Source: Psettodes erumei (taxonomy: Eukaryota; Chordata; Actinopteri; Pleuronectiformes; Psettodidae). From it: a DNA stretch of 64,000 bases. The notes under the pieces were generated by a model that was not told the DNA's origin, searched no databases, and saw only the letters and a program-made list of their open reading frames with translations. The DNA is taken from positions 372,001 through 436,000 of the forward strand of contig JAFBJZ010000511.1 in the NCBI GenBank assembly GCA_016785225.1, read 5' to 3'. How positions within the stretch are numbered: the stretch's first letter is position 1; each line of letters starts with the position of its first letter. Of this stretch, positions 11,151 to 23,907 are shown one piece after another. A program made the position numbers and the translations under genes.

Positions 11151-13309
11151 TAACGTGTGACACGAGCGCCGCGGATAAGGGGGGCGATTGTTCGGGAGAC
11201 GACGGACGCTCGCCGTTGTCAGCGCGGTCAGGTCGAGATGCCAAATCGCAGGGTGCCGTTGTAGTTAGCAAAAAAAAAGTAGCAGTGCTGTTAACAGGTC
11301 TTGCATCCGCTTCACCTGTGATGTCACTCTGAGTTTATTTGTGCCACTGTATCAACCGAACCTGGTCGGCTCAGAGCGCCCCAGCGCCGAGGCTTTCAGG
11401 GGTAACTTGGAAATTTTGCACCCGCTGGACTTGCCTGGGGTTTGGGGTCCTTGGAAATGGTTAGCTAGCAGCGTTGACGGAAATCTTTAAAGGCCCGGCG
11501 GTTTCCCACGGCGACGCAACGCGCCGCCTGTTCCCGTGTGCGGGAACTCGCACAGCCCGTCTTCTCTGAGCGCATCCCGAAGCGGCGTCTCGCGGGGGTC
11601 CCCCGGAGGTTGAGTCATCCATTTAGTTTCAATGCTTTGCGGATTGAATGAAAGAGGAAGTGGCGGTCAGCCGTCTTAATGGAGCTGCACACGAGGAGCC
11701 CGGGTCGGCCTGCAGCGCCTCTGTGTATTTGTGGAGGGCGGGGTGTATGGGAAGGGACCGCCAAGCGTTTCACAGTAAGGCAGCCCCTCAGATGAGGACA
11801 TAGCAGTCTAAATCTTAATTACGTGCGCCGCCGCCGCCGCCCCGCTGTCAGTATCGTTCAGCGTCATCTGCGTTCGCGGTGCTTCCGCCGGTGTTCGTGG
11901 GAAATGAAATCTGATGTGCAATTCGATCCGGGGCCCCGAGTCCGCAGTCTGCTGTTGATTCATGTAAACAGAGGGAAGCATAGTAGCGGCGTGACTCACC
12001 CCGCCCCGTCCCCGCTGACAAGGTACCGAGAGCGAGTGAACATTCTGCTTGCACCCAGGCGCGTGTGTGGCGTCACCCCCGAGGAATCCTTGGGGGGGGC
12101 GATACCCAGATCAAACGGGCTGTAATGGCTGCTCAGACTCTGCGGAGTGTTTGTCAGGACGTTGGAGACTGGGATCTGTGTGTTTTGTTTTGTTAAGGGT
12201 ATGATGTCACGCGCAAAAGAATCAGAGAAAGGTGAATCGTTACTGATGCTGCGCCGGGGTCCTTATTGGGTCGGGTAGCAGTCTGAGCTCGAACTCAACT
12301 GTGTGGCGTTGTAATCGCCAGAAAGGCGGCCCCGCCGTCCTTATCACAGAACAGATGACGGCGCTGATGTTCCACCCGTTTTGAAATAGGCGGCTCAAAC
12401 CGCACGTACGCACGTCGCAGCCACCTACAGGGCGGCGCTCGCGGCGACCCCACCCCACCGGTGCCCTCTCCAAATGGAACGGGGCCGACTCGGCGGCTCC
12501 CTACCCGGCGGCCCGCGGCGCGCCAGTGACTCGTTCGGAAGGCCCCTCGCCCACCGATTGACGTGGCGCCGCCGAGAAGGCGATACCCGTCGGTTGTTCG
12601 CAGCAAACTCCGTCTAATTTGTTGTGTGCGCAGAGGAACGGCCCGTATCTGTAATTAACGCAAAACCTCAGGAGCCAGCGATGAGTGAGAAATTGGTATA
12701 ATTGAAAATAGACTAACCCCCCCCCCCCCCGTCTGTACATCCTTAAAGCAGCTGAGCCCATTGGAGGGCACTTTCACACATGTTAAGTGGATGGGTGGGG
12801 AGGGGGCATCTGGCCTTGTTAATTCAGTGCGCGGTCATAAAGCGGAATGGCCGATCCCCCATGGGGGCCCGCCCCCCCGCTCCGAACGCCATCAGATGGA
12901 GCCCCGCCCGCGCGTCCTTGCCCCCGCCCTCCCCCCCTGTTGACTGTCCTCCTGACACCAGCCCCCCGAGCGTCCTCACGATTCCGGCGCAGGAGCGCAC
13001 ACGCTCGGGGGGGTGGGGGCGGAGGTGACGGTGCATAAATCGGCCCGGGGAAATGCAAACTGTGGCGGCCGTTCTCATTCGCTTCCCGCGACAAAGAAAC
13101 AAGGTGCTCTTTGGTCTTCAAGCGATTTACTGCACCTGAAGCCCTCCCCCCCAACCCCCACCCTCGCCGTCTATTTGATATCATTAGCCCGTGTCAGCTG
13201 TCGGAGCCCGTATTCCTGTATCCACCTTACGCCCCTCCGCCTCCTCGCGATTGGTAGCAAATAACGGAGCGGCAGCAGCGGCGCATTCGTGTCCTGTTTT
13301 GGCGAGTAA

Positions 13310-13500
13310 ACATTTAACGCGCTCCAATGTATCGGCCGGTTTATTTATGCATGGATTCTGCTGTTGAGTCTGAATTATACATCAGTCCATGAATAATGCA
13401 TGGGTGCCATTCCTTAATGATTACTTGCCAGGCAGCGAGTGCTGATATTTGCTGATAAATTCACCCATTGATCTCGCTCGTGTTTAACCAGGCTTGCGCG
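13310..13500. promoter_or_regulatory. Candidate conserved non-coding element with two ATGCATGG motifs
   Basis: A unique 190-bp segment. ATGCATGG occurs at 13347-13354 and again at 13396-13403, with TGAATTATACATCAG, CTTAATGATTACTTG and GCTGATAAATTCACC around them. CpG drops sharply compared with its flanks. Confidence 0.3.
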
Positions 13501-14263
13501 AGGCGATGTCTACCGCTGCCGCGTTTTTGTGTTGAGGGAGGTGTTTTTTTTTCCGTGAAGGGTGTAATCAAAGACGAGCTAATTGTCTGGGGCTGTTTTT
13601 TTTTTTTTTTTTTTTAAACAAGATGTCTTTTATTTCTTTTTAAAATGACAAGTGAGTGAAAGGAGAAACGGATAAAGCCTCTTCTCTGAACTCACGGAAC
13701 GCTCGGCATCTGCAGAAAAAAAAAATGCCTCTGTCACGTTCCCGTTGTTTATGATGCAATCGTGCCGTTGCCTTCTTGCGCAGCCGCCCTCGACGGATCG
13801 GTGCCCAAATCGCAGCTTCGGCGCCGTCACGCGTGCGTCTTCCGACGCAGGACCAGAGGACGTCCCCCTTTTCCCGTCTTCGTGTCTCTGCGGAGCGCAT
13901 GTGTTGCCGCAACTGCGCAACGAGCGGGTGCCCCCGGGGAGACGGTGCACCGGTCGGTCGATTTCCGATGACGTCGTTTCTCTGGGCCAAAAAAAAAAAA
14001 AAAAATTAAATGATTTAGGCGCTGCTGTTTGCTGTAAGAGCAGTGTGTGACGTCTCGCACCTGGCGAGGGCTTCGTCTTTTGACGCCGCGCGTTCGCCGA
14101 GCCCGATCATCGACGCATTATCCGCGCGAGCCCGGCGTCGCCTGAGCCGCGAAGCGAGGCCCGTCGCCGCGCAGATGCGCCGCTTGTCCACACAATGAGA
14201 AAATATTGACTTGTTGTCGCTCACTCATTTGATTAGTCGCGCGGGCGATTCTGCTCTTCATTT

Positions 14264-14277
14264 GTCACCCTGGCAAC
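14264..14277 (+). promoter_or_regulatory. RFX X-box (GTCACC-CT-GGCAAC)
   Basis: Exact fit to the X-box consensus GTNRCC-N(0-3)-RGYAAC with a 2-bp spacer. RFX-family dimers bind such inverted repeats. It lies in the probable first intron. Confidence 0.5.
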
Positions 14278-17200
14278 ACGAGCTCGGAGGGGGGAGGGGC
14301 CGACGAAGCGCTGGAGCGACATGTGGGCCGCCGCATCTGGAAAAAAACGTCTACCGGAGCGGGAACGGAGGCCGCCGTCGCTAACGGGGGGGGGGAGGTG
14401 CCCCCCCCGTCGAGGGAGCTGGCGTTTTTGACGGCGTCACTCGCCGCCGTGTCCCGACAGCCCCGCTTTGATTCGACGGCTCAGCCAAGCGAGATTACGC
14501 TGTGTGTGTTTACAGTGTTGGCAGGGCGCTCCATTTTTTTTTCCTTTTGTCTGGTAGAGCGGCGGCTTAAAGCGGCCCGATGTCGTCGCCCGCCGCCGCA
14601 CGGGTCACGACGGGAGTGCCTTACGTTTAATCCAACAGGGTTCATCGGTGGCCTTGTTCTTCCAAAAAAAAAAAAAGAAAGTAATGAGGTAGACAGTAAG
14701 TGCCGCCCCAGGCTGCATGTAGGGAGATGATCTCGTGCTAATGACTCATCTCGACGTGCGTCCGCGCATTAAGGTTCTCTCGCGTTAATTCATACAAAGA
14801 TCTTGATTGTCGAGACGGGTCGAGGCAGTCGGCGAGAGGCTCGTGCTCGGGGGTTGGGGGGGAGGGGTGTAATTGTTTTTTCTGGCGGTGAGTCGCTCTG
14901 GAAGGATGACGGCACAATCCAGATATGTAAACAAGGTGGGGGGACCGAAAGGCAATATGCTGATACCATGTCTCCTTCCTCTCGACAACTCGGAAAGCGA
15001 AATATCGAAGTTCCGCGCAAACGCGCTCTTTGAACGCAGCTTTGGCAGCGATGGTTCCCTTTTTTTTTTTTCTTGTTTCTTTACAAACACGTGTGCTCAG
15101 CTTAGTGTTTCAAAAACATGTAAATCGCACGGCGGGGAGAGAGAGAGAAAAAAACCGGCGATCTCGAGGAAAATCGTTAAGTGTGACGGCGCGCCATCAA
15201 ACGACGAGAGGGAGGGCGAAAGACAACAGCTGCTCGTCCGGGTTTGTTTGCGATTACTGGAGTGTGGCGCTTATTTAGCGCAGCGGAGATCCCCGGCGCC
15301 TTCGCATCAGACGATGATGCTGCCCTCCGCCGCCGCCCCGCCAGTCGACTGTTCTCCTTCATTCATTGAATACTCGCGCGTTTGCCCCAACCCCCCCCCC
15401 GTACCTTCGCTTGCTCTCGCCTGCCGCAACTTCCGCGCACTCGGACTCAACCCGCCGGTCGGACTGTGCAAGTCGAGGCGGTAAAAGGGGGAAGGCTGCC
15501 GTGACAAAACGAACGGACGGATAAAGATCGACCCTGGGCCTGCCGGGAAGTGGCCCGGGTTTGCAAACGAGCGGTTTTCGGGGTTAGCGCTTGAGGCAGG
15601 ACCGGACATCTGTCTCCGTGATCTGTGAGGCCCCGCAATCCCTCCCCCCCAGGCGGTCGGCCCTGGCACCCGGCAACAGACCGCAACGTCTCGATGGCGC
15701 GTGGCGAACGGGGCTAACAAAGATGACGGGAAGCGGCGCGGGGGGCTCTCAAGGTCCTCTGTTTCGTAACTCTGCTTCAGAGCTCAGGCCTTTGTTCTGA
15801 GTTGGGGGGGGGGCATCATAGCAAGGTAGCAGCGCGCCGTTTCATCCTCAAACACACTCACTCCCCCTCGCTCGGCCTCCTGTCAGCGGAGGAGATCCTC
15901 CACCTGATAGGGCTTCACAGGAACCTACTCCTCTGGGACCGCCGTTGAGGGTTTTCCGCGGTTCTGCCGTGCACTGATTAAAGGGACACTTGTAGATAAT
16001 TCTTTTTTAAAAAAAAGAGTCTTTGTTGTGGCGGCAGCGGAGTAGGATTTTTTTTCCCGGTTATCACCTCGGTATGATCCGCCGCTGCCGCTAGCATAAA
16101 TATTTAATTACAGGGCGGCAGAAATAGAGCTGTTACGGACTGCCGGTGAGAAATCGAGCTTCTATTTTTGAGCCCCGCGCTTTTCTGTAAAGTCGTGGTG
16201 CTGGCAGGCGGCCCGACGCTGTCGGCGCGGCGGGAGGGCGGTGCGCGTTTCGCCGTGCGCCCGCGGGCCCCGCTCTCGTCCTGCTGCAGCACCGCGGAGG
16301 AGGGGAAACGCGCTCGGACGGCCCCTTATTGAGCATTCGCTCGTGAATCCGTGATGGATCGTAGGCGCGTAGGTGTGTTTGAGTGAGCGAGAGAGAGAGA
16401 GAGAGAGAGTGCAGCTGTGGCAGCGAACGCATGGCGCCCGCCGCCGCCGAAGCGTCCCCCACAAGCCCCGCAGCTTTTCGTCCCTTTGTGCTAGCTTAGC
16501 GTTTTTGACTTCACGTGCACGTCTCGCCTCTACCCTTTTGTGCTCGAGCCCCCTCGCTTTTAGCTTGTTGGGTTTTTTTCCCGGCGGGTATCATGAAGTA
16601 TGACGCCTGCGTCAGGACCCCAAAGTTCCCGCGCAGCTCATTCGAACGCCGACCCAGGCTTCGCTCGATTTGTTTCCCCGCTTTACCCACTCGCGCGGTA
16701 GCTGCGGCGAAAAAGCAACAGCTTTCAGCTCTCGAGCGCGCGGCTTTTGGCCGCGGCGCGCTAATGAAGCGCTTTTTCGTTTCCCCGGAAGCCCCCGACC
16801 CGGTCCGGTGACGTCTCGCCCGCCTGCGTCGGAGGTAGTTGGGTAAACGCGGCAGAGTCCTTGAAGCACTTCCCCTTCCCCCCCTATTGGATTACCAGCC
16901 GCCTGTTCCAGGCCTCGTCCGCACAGATGAGTGCCAGGATCAATGGAGCTCTTAGTGCAAAGCTAATTCGATCAGTACCAGCTCTGCTGCTGCTGATTGG
17001 ACTTTTTTTTTTTTTTTCTTTTAGTATTTTTTTTTTGACGTGAAACAAAAACTTAATCAAGTCAAGCCCGCATCCGACCCCCATATACACCAATCAGGAG
17101 GCGCTTCGTATTCATTGTGGAATCGGCCGGCCCGCCGAGGACAGGCGCGGAGACGGAAGTGGCGAACTGCTGCGTCGGGCGATCTGGCCGGTTTTCGCTG

Positions 17201-19270
17201 AGCACTGTCTCTTTTCCCCGGCGGCGGCCCGGCATCATAAATAAGCGGCAAGTGGGGTGTGTGTGTGTGTGTGTGTGGGGGGGGTGGCGTCTCCCGCTGC
17301 GACGCCTAGGAGGGGAAGAAAAAGGGTTGGAGGGCGCGTTGACCCGCTTGTTCCGGGAAAGCGAAAACGCAGGCTCTTCGGCGGCCCCCGTTAATTATCG
17401 TTTGATGCTAATAAGGATGTGGGGGAGGGGGCGGGGCCTGTTATGAAACATGATTATTCATTTGCAGCCCTCCCCGGGGCTGTCAGCTGAATCCAGCAGG
17501 CAAACATGTCCCCCTCAGCCTTTTTTTTGAGGGGGGGTGCCGTTCGCCCGAGTGATATATGAGGAGAGACAGCGACGTATGTGAGGAGCCGCTGAAAGAA
17601 AGACAGAAGGTCGAGACACGTTACACCCCGGCCATTTATTGGCCGAGCGCGCGGTCTGACCTGGACCCGTGAATACAGTTGCTCGGCAGCAGCGGCTTGT
17701 TTTTATTTTCTTCTTCTTTTTTTTTTTCTTGTTTATATATGACATATACACGTACGTGCGCGTCAATGGCCTACACATTTTTAGATTGACGCGTGCGTAT
17801 ACACGCAGATGAATGCAGCACTGTGGCGAGCGTGCGCTCTCAGTGACTTTTTATAAGCTCGCAGAAGAGGTGGTGGTGGGGGTGGTGGGGGCTATTTTCA
17901 CAAGACCGGAGCTCGGCAAACCTGCCCGCTTCCAGACTTCCCTCCAAGCGACTGCAACGGCAGGGGAGGGGGGGGGGGGCGGATTTCCTGCACTTGCAAA
18001 AAAAACGCAACGCAGGCACGGGATTAGCTAAGTGTGTCGTAACGCTTGATAATCGAGCTTAACTTTTTGAATTCCTCTTTTTATTTTATTCCGTATTGGA
18101 AAAAAATCGGGGACGCCGTTGCATCACTGGCACCGACTGGGGGGGGGCCGGGCCTCGCCACGGCCCAACATTAACATTCCATGAATATCTGAGGCTGCTT
18201 CGCAGCGGCCGAGCAGCTCAGTTCACCTTAAGTTTGAGGGGAGGGAAAAAACGACAGCTTGTCGCCAGGGACGGGTGCGGCGGGTGTAATCCCATGTATC
18301 GCAGTCGTTCGGCGTTTCTTGGGCCGACGGGGGGAAATAGCGGCTCGTGTCCGCTGGAGGCGTAACGGCTATCACTTCGGGATCGGAGCTCCATTTCGCA
18401 CATGAACAGGCAGAGTTGATCTGTGGATCAGTACTGTACACCACGTGGTATCCGCTCAAATACTTCTCCGGCTGACCCGCGCTCTTGGGCGAAGACCCCA
18501 GGATTCGCTGGTGGTCACGGCGGTAAAGCGTGCGGGTCCCACGGACTCTTGGAAATGTGTGTGTGCAGCCTGCGCGTTTGTGGCCGCGAGAGGCCCAGTC
18601 CCCGCTGCGGCATGTTTTATGAGCCGTCCTCGGAGGATATGGGAGCTCCGAGCTCAGATCCCGCTTGTCGTAGAGGCGTTTTCGTCTCTCCTGGCCACCC
18701 CCCCCTTTTTTTCATGACGAGGGCGGAGGAAACGCATCCAGAATCGAGGGAGTGTTTACGACTCAGCCCCAGTCGGTTTTAGCAGCGGGGAGGCCTCGCT
18801 CGCGTGCCGCGAAGGGTGCTCTCCCCTCCGCCCAGGGTCGCCAGCCCCGCGCGATGGGGACGGCGGATGATGAGGCTGAACCCCGCCCCCTCCGCTGCTC
18901 TCCAAAGCCGCCCCCCCTCCTCGAAACAAACGCACGCCTCCGAACAGGAGGGCGGCGCGCCAACGGCGTCTGTTTGCGACTCCCGCACGCTGACGAGCGA
19001 GTCCTGACCGTGGTTGCAAGGAACACTGAAATTAACGGCGGGGACGACAAACAAAACTAGGATGTTGTGCGTTGAAGACGGATCCTTTGTTTTTTTTTTT
19101 TTTTTTTTTAAATCTTGTAAACGGTGGCGACGTCCGGGCGGTCGGTGGTCAGAGGAGACAGTATAATCGCCACCTCCCGATCTGCCCTGTGGTATAAAGA
19201 GGTGGAGGTGTTTTTGTGGCTCGGGGCATTATAAGATGTCGAAGGGAGGGATTCACCCCCCCACCCCGCC

Positions 19271-19271
<1 letters not shown>

Positions 19272-19309
<38 letters not shown>

Positions 19310-19311
19310 AC
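19272..19311. repeat. (CA)n microsatellite
   Basis: CA array with one T interruption near its end. Confidence 0.9.
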
Positions 19312-19739
19312 CCAACCCCCCGACCATCTGCTGGAGGACTGAGCAGACTAAAGCTAAATAATTTAGAAAGAGTCCTGCGTGCTGACCTAATGGCTTTGGT
19401 TTTTCTTTTTTTTGGGGGGGGGTCCTTCTTGAAGACACCCTTCATTGCCCCCCGTCGGGCCGCGCCGTCGGGCCGAAGCCTCGGCGCCGTCTCGTCTCTT
19501 GCTCTAATCAGTTTCTACGTTCGTCTTTTCCTCCGTGTCGGCGCGGTGATCTTTTTCATTACACACACCTGACTGAGAAAATGTCACGGAACTCGTTTCC
19601 TCCTCCCCCAGCGGCAGCCGTTTCGTAGAGACAAATGAATATATGTATATGTGTATATGATAAAGTGCAAGTGTGGGTCCCCGGTGTGTATTTGTACCTC
19701 ATCTTTCCATTACAAGAGCATAAGTCAACCAAAAAAATA

Positions 19740-20010
19740 GAGTTGTCGGCAGTATGGCCGCATTGGCATTGTATGGGTGCATTGGCATGAATCGGACGAT
19801 GCGATACGCATCACGATGCATCGCGTTTGTTGTATCGCGATATATCGCGTTTTTAAGAAACAGAAAAAAAACCCTTTACTTCAGGTCAACAACTTTAGTA
19901 TATAGTGAAAGAAAGAAAGTACGTAGCCCCTGTGTTTTTGAAAATCGCTGCGGTATCAAAAAATCAAATATCGTTACGTATTGATAACTCAGTTTTTTTC
20001 TTCCACCACC
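19740..20010. mobile_element. Palindrome-rich interspersed repeat relic, unclassified
   Basis: An AT/CG-alternating segment with repeated ATCG units: the inverted repeat GATGCG-ATA-CGCATC at 19798-19812, the perfect 14-bp palindrome CGCGATATATCGCG at 19836-19849, and TATCG repeats again near 19951-19975. Fish genomes carry non-autonomous DNA elements with such ATCG-rich palindromes. I see no clear terminal inverted repeats or target-site duplication, so the class is open. Confidence 0.3.
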
Positions 20011-20216
20011 GGTCGGTAGTCCCTCTCCGGAGGTGAAAGACACGAGAAACCCTTTTGAATCCTTAACTTTATTCACACTGCAAAAGTAAGAAAATAAATA
20101 AAACCGCCTCCCACAGATCAAACTGACTTCAGAACCATGCACCTTTTATATCTTCACATCTCGCACGTTGGTCAACTCCTTTTTACCGTCACTACAGTAT
20201 CATTTAGACGGTGTGT

Positions 20217-20252
20217 TGTGTGTGTGTGTGTGTGTGTGTGTGGGGGGGGGGG
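20217..20252. repeat. (TG)13 followed by a G run
   Basis: TG array that passes directly into a run of 11 G residues. Confidence 0.9.
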
Positions 20253-21523
20253 TTGACACTGGGCGAACCTGGCGTCTGTCCCCCAACCCCCCGGGAGCTT
20301 TGTTCAAACATGAAGTCTGGCCTTCGAACGAGAGAAGCTCCGCCCCTCGCAGACCTTGTAGGTCGTGGTCATCTCGAACCGTGGATGCACGATCCGACCT
20401 CCGCGCCCGCGCGTCCATGGTAAATTGTTATCGGCCGAGCGGCCGAGAGAACGAGCGTCGGATCCCGTTGTTAGCCCAGGGAGATGCGCGTCTGTTTCCT
20501 TTTGATCTTTCTCGACGGCGGCCGGTTTATCGTCGCCCGTAGCGTCTCCGCACGCGACGACCCGCTCTCTCGTGGTGGCGCTTTGCCTTTTTTTTTTATA
20601 TCACTACGACGGGAGTCTCTCGGCGGGTTTAAATGTTGACGCTGGAAAGCCCCGAGCCATCTCCTCTTGAGCGCGGCTCCCACCTACTGAACTAACCCCG
20701 GATGCCGGCTAAAAATAGAACCTTTTGTGAGCGCAGCTTTGGCGCGCGGGGGGGGAGTGAAAAAAAAAAAGATGTGGTTACTCATCAGTGAATTGAAAAA
20801 CGAGTGGAGCAGACAAGTGGCTCTGGCCCTGCCAACGTGAAGTAAAACAGAGAGGGGCCCGGGAGGATAAAGGAAGCCACGGCTGCACCAGGTAAGACAA
20901 AGCAGGCAGGGTGCAGAGACCACAGAGACCCCCCCCCCCCCCCCGCCTCCACCCGAGCCCTCTCATTGTGCTGTTGTAACCAAGGGGGGGGGCTGGGATC
21001 GCAGCTCAGATTAGATCGCGCTGGGTAACGGATCGGAGCTGACTAGAAAACCCGCCGCGGCGAGGATCCGGGCCCAGGTTTATTCGGATCAATTCGAGTC
21101 GCCCTCGCCGTTAATAGCCCCACGCGCGCTCAGGCTAACACTATTCCCCCTGCTAATCTGTATTCACGCGAGCATTTCATCCAACCCGCGCGCAAAGCCG
21201 GCCCTAAATCCTTGCCAATCACATTTCGCTACTTCATAACAAGTGACTTTTCAGCCGCTCTCTCCAAAACCGAGCGCCGGCGGTATCGCTGTTTAGTGAC
21301 AGTTCGTTGGTTTTTTTTTCGCGCGGGGATGTCGGATGCCCGGCAGAGGGTCCGCGTGAACTCATCACCCCCCCAGCGGCGCTGCAAAGGTGCTCGGGAC
21401 GAAGGCGCGGCGATTTCGGACGGGGCTTCGATTGAAACCGCAGAGCAGATTTTGGGTAAACGCGAGAGTGATTTGGAATGAATAAAACATGGCTCTTTTT
21501 AAAAGGCCGTTCGGCGGAGGAGG

Positions 21524-21554
<31 letters not shown>

Positions 21555-21899
21555 GCAGTGTTTAGTAACAGAAACCCGCTGTGTGGCCATTGTGGGGGGA
21601 TGATGTGTTAATCGAGCCACAAACTGTGTGGTTTTCTGAGGCCAGAGGTCTCATTTAAACAGGCGCAGGGAAAGAGAAATGTGCTCGAGTGGTGGGGGCG
21701 GGGGAGGGGGGGCACCTCCCCCATCCCTCCTTTCCACTAAGACAGCTGGTATCTTTCAAAGGGTCCTGGCCCAGTGATTGATGTGTAATAGTTCCACGGC
21801 TCACCTGCCCCCCCCCCCAGCATTATTCATCCGCACTGCTTTCTACTGAGCACTTTGTTTCCCGGGTCGCCAGTGGAGTGGCCCTCTCTCTCTCTCTCT

Positions 21900-23280
21900 C
21901 TCTCTCCACTTTCCTCTCCCCCCTCGTCGGGACGCCACGACTTCTCGACGGCGCAGCGTTTCGCCCGCGCCGATGCTCTCCGACCTCGCGTCGCTCCTCT
22001 ATCCGCACCCGGCGGCGGCGCCCGCCGATGCGTGGCGGGCTAACGTGCGTCTGCGCACGTAGCGCGGCTGCTCGCCTCTCACGCCGTGCGCGCGAGGATT
22101 TTTTTTTTTCGCCGCTTTGAGGGTTAATGAGCGCGATTACGTCCACGTCAGCGAGGTAATTGGAGATGCAAAAATTTGGATGGGGGGGGCGCAGTTCTGC
22201 AAAGTACATCCAGATGCGAACTAATGGCACCTCGATCATGAAGCTACTTAGCGAAGCTTGTGGGCCGCCCGCGACATGAAAGGGGAATCGGGCCAGGCCT
22301 CCGTTACGCAGCAGCGCCAAGTCCTCGCCGGCGGCGCTGGAACAGGCTTATTTTACTGATTAGAGGAGAGAGGAGGTGATTCGCTCATACGCCAACGTAC
22401 GTGCAGGCGGCCCAGCGGTCGCCGCGGTAACTCATCAGGTGATCGTCATCGCTCATCATCAGGTGACGAGTTATTGTGTTTTGCGTTGAAACCGACGACG
22501 GGAGCGGCTGCCCCCGTCGGTTGGCATCCGCTGGCGGGAGGGCGGCGGTGCTCCCCCCCCCCGGCAGCGTACCCCGCCGTCTCGTGCGCGCGCCTGCCCG
22601 AGAGCCTTTCCTCCACCTTCCACCTTCCCTCCTCTTCGTCGCCTCGTTCTTCCCGGCGCTCTCAACAGGCGCGCATCCACGTGCGGGCGCGCTGCATAGT
22701 TTTCACCCGCTCTTGCTTTCCTTGGCTCGGGTCTCCGCTCTTCACCCTCCCTGCTATCGTGACCACGGCCCCCGGGTGCCTGTCGCCTGGTCCGGGCCCT
22801 CTGGGGGGGGGGAGAAATAAGTATTTTCTACTTAGTTTTCTGCAGCGAGGGTGGGGGGGGGCCCGCCGCTGGCAGCGACTGAGAAGCCTCCTTTGTAGGC
22901 GCAGTGTGTAGCGGCAGTGTAGTGCGGACGGCGGACGCCGCGGGCACACTCGGCCGCTGTTGGCTGAGGATTTTTGGTTGCGGCGCGGGCGACGTGGCCG
23001 CCGGGGCTATTTCGAGCGAGCGGCGATAGCCGGCGAACGGCGGCCGGGCATGGCGAGCGGGCCGGTGTCCTTCCCTCTCGCTCTTTCCTCACCCCGTGGA
23101 TTTCTGTGTTCCTCCCTCCCGGGGCTGTCACTTCGCATCGACGCAGCGGCGGCTGTCGGCCGGGCGCCGTCCAGCAGGCCAGCGCACGCGACGCACACGC
23201 AGACGAGTAAAATGGAGCATGGTGTTGTCACAGACGGTCGGCAGGGAAGTTAGCTAGCCGCGTCCCTCCCGCGGCGCTGC
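21900..23280 (+). promoter_or_regulatory. CpG-island-like block upstream of the rere start exon; possible alternative promoter
   Basis: Very high CpG density with GCC/CGG runs over about 1.4 kb, strongest at 22840-23230, directly before the first coding exon. This composition suits an unmethylated promoter. I see no convincing splice donor after it, so a transcript from here would have to use a weak donor or read into the coding exon. Many other blocks in this window are also CpG-rich, which lowers the weight of the signal. Confidence 0.25.
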
Positions 23281-23551
23281 GTACGACAAGCAGCGTCTTG
23301 TACCGATTCCCCCCCCCTCCCGCTGCGCCGCTTTATCTCCGAGGGTTTCCATAGGCAGCACGCCTCACCCTTTTTATTATTTTTTTTTTATTCTCTCATA
23401 GTTACGACTTCCCTTTTGGCCCAGCTGTCTTTCTACTTTTCCCAAGCTCTCTTTTTCTGTCCTCTGAGTCTTTAATAATTCTGTTTTGCTGGCGCTCTGA
23501 AAGAATGGAGACGTTTGAGCTGTTCTTCGAGAAAGCTGCTCGCCGCTCTCG

Positions 23552-23553
<2 letters not shown>

Positions 23554-23594
<41 letters not shown>

Positions 23595-23600
23595 GGGGGG
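23554..23600. repeat. (GT)19 followed by G9
   Basis: GT array and G run about 165 bp before the first rere acceptor. Confidence 0.92.
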
Positions 23601-23763
23601 TGGAGATGCGGAGAAGAACCACAGCTGTCTGAATCTCCAGGAACTAATCTCGTACTTGCCGTCCCACCGAAGATCTCCTCCGCTAACTTTGCGCTGATGA
23701 CGGTGTCCGTCAACGCACGCCTCATGCTAACTGTCCCTTCTTTCTTTTTTTTTCCTCCCGCAG

Positions 23764-23907
23764 CTTCTCTGAAACACTGGGGTTGTTGGTGTGGCCAAAT
23801 TTTCCCTGGATTTGACTGGTAAATTCAGAAGACTGAAGCCCAGGCTCACAGTCTACCTTTCACGGAGGCCCAGCCGTGAGAGGACTGAGGAAGGCACGTG
23901 GCGGATC
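23764..23907 (+). other. rere: rere 5' UTR portion within the first coding exon
   Basis: A 144-bp untranslated stretch runs from the acceptor TTTCCTCCCGCAG (ending 23763) to the ATG at 23908. It contains no ATG. The reading frame of the protein stays open for 45 codons upstream, back to a TGA at 23770-23772, but with only non-AUG triplets such as GTG at 23791. The clear acceptor implies at least one upstream non-coding exon. Confidence 0.75.

Larger units (their letters stand above)
9656..23763 (+). other. Probable rere first intron (5' UTR intron)
   Basis: About 14.1 kb with no convincing coding sequence. It holds (GT)n arrays (10008-10052, 10516-10541, 17258-17277, 20217-20242, 23554-23592), many CpG-dense blocks (12380-13300, 13780-14250, 15300-15750, 16200-16850, 18500-19060, 20300-20600, 21900-23280), TAAT-rich unique segments (10940-11150, 13310-13500, 21590-21800), an X-box at 14264 and a palindrome-rich repeat relic near 19740-20010. 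A further non-coding exon may be hidden here, but I could not identify one. Confidence 0.5.

Noticed and set aside
20787..20891. Possible non-coding exon ending CACCAG|GTAAGA
   Set aside because: The donor is good, but the only upstream acceptor (ACTCATCAG) lacks a pyrimidine tract.
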